Below are positions 1 through 5,580 of a stretch of DNA of 7,533 bases, piece by piece (within the stretch, counting starts at the first letter, position 1; every line of letters begins with the position of its first letter). Both the position numbers and the translations under genes were made by a program. Below the pieces are notes generated by a model. That model saw only the letters and a list, made by a program, of their open reading frames with translations, was not told the DNA's origin and made no database searches. Source of the stretch: Chloroflexota bacterium (GTDB lineage: Bacteria > Chloroflexota > Dehalococcoidia > GIF9 > UBA5629); the NCBI GenBank assembly GCA_026389635.1, contig JAPLHM010000186.1, positions 1 to 7,533 of the forward strand. The letters run 5' to 3'.

Positions 1-584
1 AGCCAGGCGGCGAGCATAGGCTGCAGGGCCAGGGAGATCGGTATCACCCGCTCCTTGTCACCTTTCCCGATTACGCGAAGCACCTTATTTGACAGGTCAA
101 CATCGCCGGGCTTAAGAGATAATAGCTCGGCACGGCGGAGCCCGGTATACGCGAGGGTAAAGATTATGAGCCGGTCCCGCTGCTTAAGGGACGACCAGAC
201 ATCCGACCTGGAGGCGATGGCCGCGAGGATATGCTTGACGTCGTCCACTGAATAATACTTAGGCACGCGGCGGCGGCGTTTGAAGCGTAGCTTAAGGTCA
301 ATCCCGAGTTCGGCCAGAAAGGGTTTCAATGCGAAGTAGTAAATCTGAATAGAGTTTTGCGAGTAGTTACGTTCTCGCAGGGTGGCGATAAAGCGCCTGG
401 CGTTGTACTCATTTACCGGGTCTGTGATAAGGAAATCGGCGAATATACTCAGACAGGATGTGTAACGTGTGATCGTATTCTGAGATAGATCGCCGAGGCG
501 AAGCTTTGTGGTATAACTGGCAATCAAAAGACGGTTAGAACTTTCCAGGAGGTTGACATCAGCTACATTTTGATTAAACTGCAT
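1..584 (-). CDS. Tyrosine recombinase / phage-type integrase, 3' end outside window
   Basis: Translating the minus strand from the ATG at 584-582 gives 194 uninterrupted codons that run off the left edge. Residues ~20-95 look like the helical N-terminal core-binding (SAM-like) domain, including NTITRYTSCLSIFADFL and a second helix around SQNSIQIYYFALKPFL. After a basic linker (FKRRRRVPKYYS, ~101-112) the catalytic domain begins. It shows TGLRRAELLSL, with the first catalytic Arg at 150, and IGKGDKERVIP, whose beta-hairpin Lys is about residue 174. The later His-Arg-His-Tyr part of the active site lies beyond the window. XerC/XerD/XerA-type enzymes are about 280-300 aa, so roughly a third is missing. 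The family cuts and rejoins DNA by a 3'-phosphotyrosyl intermediate. The short N-terminus resembles XerA-like or stand-alone integrases, and whether it is a housekeeping Xer or an element integrase cannot be decided here. A weak GAG lies about 9 nt before the start. Confidence 0.9.
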   Translation of the reverse strand, partial: MQFNQNVADVNLLESSNRLLIASYTTKLRLGDLSQNTITRYTSCLSIFADFLITDPVNEYNARRFIATLRERNYSQNSIQIYYFALKPFLAELGIDLKLRFKRRRRVPKYYSVDDVKHILAAIASRSDVWSSLKQRDRLIIFTLAYTGLRRAELLSLKPGDVDLSNKVLRVIGKGDKERVIPISLALQPMLAAW

Positions 585-742
585 AATGTTACACTCTAAA
601 CAAAAATGTATAATAATGCACAGAAATCGGCTTATAGGCCTGCTTGGTTATTCTTGGATATTATCAGAAATGCGCTAAAATATATGCTGGCCCGTGGGGG
701 CCGTTACCTAAATAAATATTTTCTACCGCTGGAGTTGATCAG
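585..742. other. AT-rich divergent intergenic region between integrase and protease genes
   Basis: This gap separates the minus-strand integrase start from the plus-strand protease start. It is clearly more AT-rich than the flanking coding DNA. It contains a possible plus-strand promoter (654-681), a short GC hairpin in the protease leader (689-702: GGCCC, 4-nt loop, GGGCC), and a GGAG ribosome-binding site at 731-734, 8 nt before ATG 743. On the minus strand TATTAT/TATACA sequences around 607-618 could be a -10 for the integrase, but no good -35 is seen. I see no tRNA gene here. A short plus-strand ORF at 606-788 looks like chance. Confidence 0.5.
654..681 (+). promoter_or_regulatory. Candidate sigma70-type promoter for the protease gene
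   Basis: TTGGAT at 654-659 and TAAAAT at 676-681 are separated by 16 bp. The -10 matches TATAAT at five of six bases and the -35 matches TTGACA only in the first three. Transcription would start near 688, leaving a leader of about 55 nt that contains the small hairpin and the GGAG site. The call rests on consensus match only. Confidence 0.3.
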
Positions 743-1939
743 ATGCATATTAGAAGAAAAATGGCCCTGTGTGTCCTGCTGGTATTAGCTGTGCTGGTGA
801 CCAGCCTGCCTATGCTGGCCTGCGACACTAAATTTATTACCGGCGAAGCCGACAAAAAGACCCTGCAGGGACTACCACCAGAGTTCCTGGCCATCAGCCA
901 GGCCTGGGACCTGGTGCAGAAAAATTACGTTGATAAAACCAAGCTCGACCCGGTCAAGATGGCCCAGGGGGCTATCAGGGGCATGGTCGATGCCGTGGGT
1001 GACCCCTATACCGAGTTTTTTTCGCCACAGTCGTTCCAATCAACCATGGTTGAGCTCACCGGCCTCTACCAGGGCATAGGCGCCTATATCGGTAAGAAGG
1101 ACAAACAGATCGTAATTATTGCCCCCATGCCCGGCTCGCCGGCTGAGGAAGCCGGACTGAAGTCGGGGGACATGATCCTGAAGATAGAAGGGCAGTCGAC
1201 CGCGCAGATGAACACGGAGGAAGCTTCTCAGATGATACGCGGACCGGCGGGCAGCAAGGTATTGCTGCTGGTTGGCAGGCTTTCGGAGAAAGAGCCTTTC
1301 GAGGTAAACCTGGTGCGCAGAGAGATCAAGGTGGATTCAGTTAAATCTGAGATGAGGGGTACGCTGGCCTATATCCGCATACAGCAGTTCATCCTGCCCA
1401 CCACGGGTGATTTCAAGAAGGCACTGGTGGATGCCTATCAGAAAGGGGCCAAGGGCATCATCCTCGACCTGCGCGATAACCCCGGTGGGATACTCTCCGA
1501 GGCCGTCGATGTGTCAAGCCAGTTTTTAACGCGCGGGATCGCGGTCAAGATCGTGGATAAGGACGGTATCGAATCGGTCCAGAAGGTAAAGCCCGGTGGC
1601 ATTGCCAGGGACCTGCCGGTGATAGTCCTGGTCAACGGCGGCAGCGCCAGCGCCAGCGAGATTGTGGCCGGAGCGCTGCAGGACAACGGCAGGGCCAAGT
1701 TGGCCGGCCAGAAGACTTTCGGCAAGGCCAGTGTGCAGAATTTCGTCAAACTCGACGATGGGTCCGCCATCAAGATCACCACAGCGCATTATTACACGCC
1801 CAACGGCACGCTTATCAGCGGGACCGGTCTCACGCCCGATTACCCATCGGAACTGAAGGACGAGGAGTTGATCAAGTGGGCCGAGGACTACCTGAACAAT
1901 ATCATCTCGGCCGTACCGGTGCCCGCGCCGGCCAAGTAA
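743..1939 (+). CDS. S41-family carboxyl-terminal processing protease, predicted lipoprotein
   Basis: This 398-aa protein is a serine endopeptidase of the CtpA/CtpB/Prc type, which cuts proteins outside the membrane from their C-terminal side. Residues 1-26 are a lipoprotein signal: a basic n-region (HIRRK), a hydrophobic stretch, and MLAC with the lipidated Cys at 27. This implies anchoring on the outer face of the membrane. Residues ~50-100 match the family's N-terminal helical region (QAWDLVQKNYVD, GDPYTEFF). A PDZ domain follows at ~105-180 (GLYQGIGAYI, GSPAEEAGLKSGDMI) and guides substrate tails. The protease core at ~200-370 has LDLRDNPGG, GGSASASEIVAGALQDNGRA and TFGKASVQ. By alignment with CtpB, Ser303, Lys328 and Gln332 form the catalytic triad, with the usual 25-residue Ser-Lys spacing, so it should be active. 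ATG 743 is preferred because GGAG lies 8 nt upstream and it keeps the basic n-region. An alternative is ATG 761. The gene ends 13 nt from the convergent pdxT stop, with no obvious terminator between. The substrate is unknown. Confidence 0.93.
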   Translation: MHIRRKMALCVLLVLAVLVTSLPMLACDTKFITGEADKKTLQGLPPEFLAISQAWDLVQKNYVDKTKLDPVKMAQGAIRGMVDAVGDPYTEFFSPQSFQSTMVELTGLYQGIGAYIGKKDKQIVIIAPMPGSPAEEAGLKSGDMILKIEGQSTAQMNTEEASQMIRGPAGSKVLLLVGRLSEKEPFEVNLVRREIKVDSVKSEMRGTLAYIRIQQFILPTTGDFKKALVDAYQKGAKGIILDLRDNPGGILSEAVDVSSQFLTRGIAVKIVDKDGIESVQKVKPGGIARDLPVIVLVNGGSASASEIVAGALQDNGRAKLAGQKTFGKASVQNFVKLDDGSAIKITTAHYYTPNGTLISGTGLTPDYPSELKDEELIKWAEDYLNNIISAVPVPAPAK

Positions 1940-1952
1940 AAGAGCCTCCGTG

Positions 1953-2534
1953 CTATTTTCCTGCCATGCCGGCAAAGTAGCTGTGCAGCCTGGCGTCGCC
2001 TGTCAACTCCGGGTGGAAGGAGGTAGCCAGCAGTTTTCCCTGCGTTGCCGCCACTATCTCGCCGCCAGGTAGCTTAGCCAGCACTTCCACGCTCACGCCA
2101 ACCCTCTCTATAAAAGGGGCGCGGATGAAAACAGCAGGGAAGGGACCCCCCTGTAAAACTGTTATGTGCAAATTTGATTCGAAGCTGTCCACCTGCCTGC
2201 CAAAGGCATTGCGCTTCACAGTCATGTCCATCAGCCCAAGGGTCTGCATAGGGGTCCCGTCCGGGTTGAGCGCACCGCTGGACAAGCATATCATACCTGC
2301 GCACGTGCCCCAGATTGCCATATTGCCCCGGGCCAGCTTCCCGACCGGTCCCACCAGGCCGTAACTGTGCATCAATTTCATCACGGTGGTGCTTTCCCCG
2401 CCCGGTATGACCAGGCCGCTGATCCCCTCTAATTGGCCCGGCAGCCTCACTTCAGCGGTTTTAACGCCTATGCGCTCGAACATGTGGATGTGTTCGATGA
2501 AGGCGCCCTGCAGGGCCAGCACCCCAATTATCAT
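1953..2534 (-). CDS. pdxT: PdxT, glutaminase subunit of pyridoxal 5'-phosphate synthase
   Basis: The 193-aa product is a class I (triad) glutamine amidotransferase of the PdxT/SNO family. It hydrolyses glutamine and channels ammonia to PdxS, which builds pyridoxal phosphate from ribose 5-phosphate and glyceraldehyde 3-phosphate; the complex is cytoplasmic. Family hallmarks are the start MIIGVLALQGAF, PGGESTT at 45-50 for glutamine binding, GTCAGMI with nucleophile Cys78, RNAFGRQ at 108-114, and SFHPELTGD with His174 and Glu176 completing the triad. The length is normal for the family (about 190-200 aa) and no key residue is missing. A GAGGA site at 2544-2548 sits 9 nt before the ATG. It lies downstream of glnA on the same strand, with a 105-nt gap that contains a strong hairpin. 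PdxS, often adjacent to PdxT in bacteria, is not in this window, so it must be encoded elsewhere if the pathway works. Confidence 0.95.
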   Translation of the reverse strand: MIIGVLALQGAFIEHIHMFERIGVKTAEVRLPGQLEGISGLVIPGGESTTVMKLMHSYGLVGPVGKLARGNMAIWGTCAGMICLSSGALNPDGTPMQTLGLMDMTVKRNAFGRQVDSFESNLHITVLQGGPFPAVFIRAPFIERVGVSVEVLAKLPGGEIVAATQGKLLATSFHPELTGDARLHSYFAGMAGK

Positions 2535-2580
2535 TCGATATCTTCCTCGTATCTTAGACTGATGAAGTTATAACCTACGA

Positions 2581-2610
2581 GCGCCGCCCGCCTGTGCAGG
2601 CGGGCGGCGC
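2581..2610. repeat. Perfect GC-rich inverted repeat between glnA and pdxT
   Basis: Both halves pair perfectly over 14 bp (outer arm GCGCCGCCCGCCTG), leaving a 2-nt centre, or about 13 bp with a realistic 4-nt loop. All but about five bases are G or C, so the hairpin would be very stable in RNA or DNA. It lies just after the glnA stop codon on the glnA/pdxT strand. Neither side has a run of T, so it is not a classic intrinsic terminator. It could attenuate or process the glnA-pdxT transcript, stabilise the glnA 3' end, or be a copy of an interspersed palindromic repeat. Confidence 0.7.
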
Positions 2611-2639
2611 AGCAGTACGTAATTAATGCTGAAATTGTA

Positions 2640-3980
2640 CTACAGGATGGGTAAATATTTCTTGATCTCGTATTCTGTGACCTGGATCCTGTACTGGTTA
2701 TATTCCACTTTTTTGTTCTTGATAAAGGCGTTGAATAGATGGTCTCCCAGGGCTTTTTTAACCAGAGCGCTCTTTTCTGTGAGCGCTACCGCCTCGTCGA
2801 GGCTTCCTGGCAAAGTCTTGATGCCGCGGCGTTTCCTCTGTTCCGCTGTCATCTCGTACACGTTTTCCTCGACCGGCGCGGGCGGATCCCAGCCCTGTTC
2901 GATGCCTTCCAGGCCTGCTGCCAGCATAACGCTGAATACCAGGTAGGGGTTGCAGGCGGGATCGGGTGACCGGTATTCGATGCGCGTGGCGGTTTCACGG
3001 CCGGGCTTGTATTCAGGCACCCTGACTAAATCCGCGCGGTTGCGCCGGGCCCATGACAGGTAAACGGGCGCCTCGTACCCGGGCACCAGGCGTTTATATG
3101 AGTTGACCCACTGACTGGTCACAGAGGTTATCTCGGGGGCATGCTTGAGCAGTCCTGCTATATAGCTCCTGGCTATTTTCGACAGGTGGAAGGGATCGTT
3201 CTTGTCGAAGAAAGCGTTGCGTTCGCCCTTGAAAAGCGACTGGTGCACGTGCATGCCGCTGCCGTTCTCGCCGAATATCGGCTTGGGCATAAAGGTCGCG
3301 TATACGCCGTTCTCCATGGCTACCTGCTTGACCACCAGCCTGTAGGTCATCACGTTGTCCGCCATGGTAAGGGCATCGGTGTAGCGCATATCTATCTCGT
3401 GCTGGCTGGGCGCTACCTCGTGATGCGAGTACTCGACGCCGATACCCATCTCCTCCAGCGCCAGCACCGTTTGCCGGCGCAGATCGACCGCCATATCCAG
3501 CGGCACCAGGTCGAAGTAGCCGCCGGAATCGAGTGTCTCGGTGCCCTTGTTGTTTTTGAAGTAGAAGAATTCAAGCTCGGGGCCGACATAGAAAGTGTAG
3601 CCGAGTTCAGCCGCGCGCTTGAGGTTCTGTTTGAGTATGTACCTGGGATCGCCCTCAAAAGGCGTGCCCTCGGGCTTGTATATGTCGCAGAACATGCGTC
3701 CGACCGACTGTTCCCTGGGCCTCCATGGTAGCAGCTGAAAGGTGTCGGGATCGGGAAGGGCTATCATGTCGCTCTCGTCTATGCGGGCATAACCCTCGAT
3801 GGAAGAGCCGTCGAAGCCCATGCCGTCCTCCATGGCATGCTCAAGCTCCTCAATGGTTATGGAAAAGCTCTTGAGGAAGCCAAGGATGTCTGTAAACCAC
3901 AGGTTTACGAATTTTATATCGTGCTCCTTGGTCATTTTGAGCACATACTCTACAGCTTCGGCCCTGTCCTTTTTTACCAT
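2640..3980 (-). CDS. glnA: Glutamine synthetase type I, GSI-alpha-like
   Basis: The 446-aa product catalyses ATP-dependent formation of glutamine from glutamate and ammonia as a cytoplasmic dodecamer. The N-terminal beta-grasp domain (~1-105) contains GFDGSSIEGYARIDESDM, holding the Asp latch and the Arg (residue 66) that matches the feedback-related Arg62 of Bacillus GlnA. The catalytic domain carries metal and substrate motifs GPELEFF (133-139), HHEVAPSQHEID (186-197), NGSGMHVHQSLF (239-250), the flap Glu in VPGYEAPVY (about 303), and EYRSPDPACNPYL (335-347). The length matches GSI-alpha (about 444 aa) rather than the longer GSI-beta. The NLYDLP adenylylation site is absent; the equivalent stretch is GIKTLPGSLDEAV. 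Control by GlnE-type adenylylation is therefore unlikely, and feedback or transcriptional control is expected. GGGAGG at 3987-3992 lies 6 nt before the ATG. A GlnR-like regulator lies just upstream on the same strand. Confidence 0.97.
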   Translation of the reverse strand: MVKKDRAEAVEYVLKMTKEHDIKFVNLWFTDILGFLKSFSITIEELEHAMEDGMGFDGSSIEGYARIDESDMIALPDPDTFQLLPWRPREQSVGRMFCDIYKPEGTPFEGDPRYILKQNLKRAAELGYTFYVGPELEFFYFKNNKGTETLDSGGYFDLVPLDMAVDLRRQTVLALEEMGIGVEYSHHEVAPSQHEIDMRYTDALTMADNVMTYRLVVKQVAMENGVYATFMPKPIFGENGSGMHVHQSLFKGERNAFFDKNDPFHLSKIARSYIAGLLKHAPEITSVTSQWVNSYKRLVPGYEAPVYLSWARRNRADLVRVPEYKPGRETATRIEYRSPDPACNPYLVFSVMLAAGLEGIEQGWDPPAPVEENVYEMTAEQRKRRGIKTLPGSLDEAVALTEKSALVKKALGDHLFNAFIKNKKVEYNQYRIQVTEYEIKKYLPIL

Positions 3981-4093
3981 GTATTGCCTCCCTAAATTTA
4001 AATTATTTCGGTTTGACAGGGTTATTCATACAACCATTTGCCAACCGCCATAAATTTAACAGCCTTTTGTTACAAACATATTAATTAATTGCG

Positions 4094-4132
4094 AAAAATG
4101 GCATTATTGGCCGCCAATCATGCCACATTTTT
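4094..4132 (-). terminator. Palindrome with A- and T-flanked arms, likely terminator after the regulator gene
   Basis: Around centre 4112 the arms ATTGGC/GCCAAT (4106-4111, 4113-4118), GGCAT/ATGCC (4100-4104, 4120-4124) and AAAAAT/ATTTTT (4094-4099, 4127-4132) pair. There is one mismatch (4105/4119) and a 2-nt bulge (4125-4126). Read on the minus strand, the GC-containing stem is followed by ATTTTT, as expected for an intrinsic terminator of the response-regulator gene that ends at 4194. The arms are nearly symmetrical, so it could also act in the other direction or serve as a protein-binding site upstream of glnA. The 213-nt gap 3981-4193 holds no other confident element, and I could not find a convincing glnA promoter by eye. 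Confidence 0.5.
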
Positions 4133-4193
4133 GCCAACGCCGGTACAGTTTTGCAGAAATAGCGGTCGTTTACCGGTTATGCAGGACTCCCCG

Positions 4194-4907
4194 TTATCCT
4201 GGGTCCTCAGCGGGACGGCGTTCTCCACCGGCGCCCGTGTCCTTGAATTTATAGCCTATGTTGCGCACGGTATCGACGAATGTATGCGCGGGGTCTTCGA
4301 TCTTGCTGCGCAGCCTCCTGATATGCACGTCCACAGTCCTGTCCCCGCCGTAATAATCGTAACCCCACACCTCATTGAGCAGGGCCTCGCGCGTGAATAC
4401 CTTCCCCTTGTTGGTAGCCAGCAGCTTGAGCAGCTCATATTCCTTGAAGGTAAGGGCCAGCAGCCGCCCACCCAGCTCCACCTCGCAGCGCACCGGGTCG
4501 ATGGACAGGTCCCCCACCTTAATTACACCGCTTTGTTTAGCATTGCTTGCTTTGATTACCGTCCTGCGGATCCTTGCGGCCAGCTCATCCAGGTTCCATG
4601 GTTTTACCACGAAATCGGTCAGCCCCTGCTCTGCGGCGGCCGCATTCAGTGTCGACGGCGAAACAAGCGCGATTACGGGCAGCAGCTTTCTCAACTTGAG
4701 CTTCCTGAACCACTGCCAGGCCGATTCACCGTGTGAAGAGATTGCGCAGATGTCAACCAGCACGGCATTGAACGATTGGCGGGCGTCCTGCTGTATAACG
4801 TCATCCGCATAGACGCAGGCGGTGCAGGAGAACCCCATCCGGCTGAGGCCGGTGTTGAGGTCCCTTATGCGGTCCAGGTTGTTGGTAACCAGCAGGATAT
4901 TGTGCAT
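4194..4907 (-). CDS. Orphan OmpR/PhoB-family response regulator, GlnR-like, with degenerate receiver pocket
   Basis: The 237-aa product is a DNA-binding transcription regulator. Residues 1-115 form a receiver domain and ~128-222 an OmpR/PhoB winged helix (LTFKEYELLKLL, VFTREALLNEVWGYDYYGG, RTVDVHIRRLRSKI as recognition helix, TVRNIGYKF as wing). In the receiver, Asp52 (VLVDI), Ser83 and Lys102 (VVKPW) are at the expected places. The acidic pair that binds Mg2+ near the N-terminus is replaced: the protein begins MHNILLVTNN where typical family members have VDDE-like residues. Actinobacterial GlnR, as I recall it, also starts with an LLLTN-type strand, lacks a normal pocket, works without a partner kinase and has a closely similar winged helix. 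No histidine kinase is nearby, and glnA is the next gene downstream. GlnR-like control of nitrogen genes is therefore a reasonable inference; a PhoB- or RegX3-type regulator is the alternative. There is no clear Shine-Dalgarno site, and the first Met is supported by the receiver's beta-1 strand. The C-terminal tail (GAGGERRPAEDPG) looks disordered. Confidence 0.9.
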   Translation of the reverse strand: MHNILLVTNNLDRIRDLNTGLSRMGFSCTACVYADDVIQQDARQSFNAVLVDICAISSHGESAWQWFRKLKLRKLLPVIALVSPSTLNAAAAEQGLTDFVVKPWNLDELAARIRRTVIKASNAKQSGVIKVGDLSIDPVRCEVELGGRLLALTFKEYELLKLLATNKGKVFTREALLNEVWGYDYYGGDRTVDVHIRRLRSKIEDPAHTFVDTVRNIGYKFKDTGAGGERRPAEDPG

Positions 4908-4919
4908 AACCAGTAGTCA

Positions 4920-4928
4920 ATTATAACA
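4920..4928 (-). promoter_or_regulatory. Perfect extended -10 element just upstream of the regulator gene
   Basis: The minus strand reads TGTTATAAT, an exact match to the extended -10 consensus TGnTATAAT. The -35 region is GC-rich and not TTGACA-like, which extended -10 promoters tolerate. Transcription would begin around 4913, only about six bases before the ATG at 4907, so the mRNA would be leaderless or nearly so. This agrees with the absence of a Shine-Dalgarno site. Confidence 0.5.
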
Positions 4929-4960
4929 GTTCGACGAGGCCTCCCCGCATGGCATTTAAC

Positions 4961-5422
4961 CTATTCATATAATCCCCGTTTGCGGTTTTCTTCCACGATA
5001 CGGTTGTACTCCCTGTCCACGTCGATGCCACGGTCCCTCAGCACCCGCTCCATCATCTCTACTGAATGTGACAGGTCGAGAAAACGGTGCAGCCATACCC
5101 GCGGGTCGTCCGAGTTCTTCTTGAAGTCGTCCGCCATCTGGTTATATTCCTCGGTAATCTTATCGAACTCGACAGTGGGATCGAACTGGCCCTTGACGCG
5201 GGGGAACCTGAAGAGTTCCTTTACCTTGCCCAGGTGCCTGCTGAAGATGAATTTATCGACGTACCAGAATACGCATGCCAGCAGTAGCTGGTTAAGCAGG
5301 AAGGCCCAGAAATCGGGTATGCCAAGCTGCTGCCTGAGTAACACCTGTAGAATTGCGCCGGCGATGCCGGAGAGAAGTATCCAGCGGCCGAAGACATAGA
5401 TGAACCACTCCCTTGAAAACAT
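4961..5422 (-). CDS. Hypothetical two-TM membrane protein with helical cytoplasmic tail
   Basis: I do not recognise the family of this 153-aa protein. Two hydrophobic segments are visible: ~7-29 (WFIYVFGRWILLSGIAGAIL) and ~36-57 (PDFWAFLLNQLLLACVFWYV). They form a hairpin whose two ends are probably cytoplasmic, judged from the Arg and Lys residues after segment two (KFIFSRHLGKVKE). The remaining ~90 residues are charged and look alpha-helical, with FDKITEEYNQMADDFKK and DLSHSVEMMERVLRDRG. The run DPRVWLHRFLDLSHS suggests a folded domain. A strong SD (AGGGGGG, 5428-5434) lies 5 nt before the ATG. It is on the same strand as the regulator, 53 nt upstream of it, but the regulator has its own -10 in that gap. 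The start faces the divergent deacetylase gene. Confidence 0.8.
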   Translation of the reverse strand: MFSREWFIYVFGRWILLSGIAGAILQVLLRQQLGIPDFWAFLLNQLLLACVFWYVDKFIFSRHLGKVKELFRFPRVKGQFDPTVEFDKITEEYNQMADDFKKNSDDPRVWLHRFLDLSHSVEMMERVLRDRGIDVDREYNRIVEENRKRGLYE

Positions 5423-5580
5423 GGCATCCCCCCTTGAGCTTACTTGGGTTTATCCTGCGGCTTTTATACTACCATCGTGCCCGGGGGCTGTCCAAGTTTC
5501 CCGCCGGTATCACATGGGCATGATGTATAATACTCGTGGATTTGGCTGGCTGCCCTGATTGTTGCAGAGGGAGGAAGATC
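5423..5580. promoter_or_regulatory. Divergent promoter region between hypothetical protein and deacetylase
   Basis: On the plus strand TATAAT stands at 5526-5531, with no good -35 at the expected position. Transcription from it would start near 5538, followed by a GGGAGG Shine-Dalgarno site at 5569-5574, 6 nt before ATG 5581. This argues against an in-frame ATG at 5536 as the real start. On the minus strand TATAAA at 5463-5468 could be the -10 for the hypothetical gene, also without a clear -35. Confidence 0.4.

Noticed and set aside
606..788. A 60-codon ORF before the protease
   Set aside because: It overlaps the protease start, has no SD and no recognisable features, and covers the likely promoter.
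3141..3731. A 196-codon plus-strand ORF inside glnA
   Set aside because: glnA on the other strand is unambiguous; the His- and Val-rich product is typical of a shadow frame.
4089..4736. A 215-codon plus-strand ORF opposite the response regulator
   Set aside because: It is antisense to a gene with a clear winged-helix domain, and its translation shows no recognisable domain or SD.
5536..5580. An upstream in-frame ATG extending the deacetylase by 15 residues
   Set aside because: It lies about where transcription would begin, lacks an SD, and the added residues are not part of the fold; ATG 5581 has GGGAGG.
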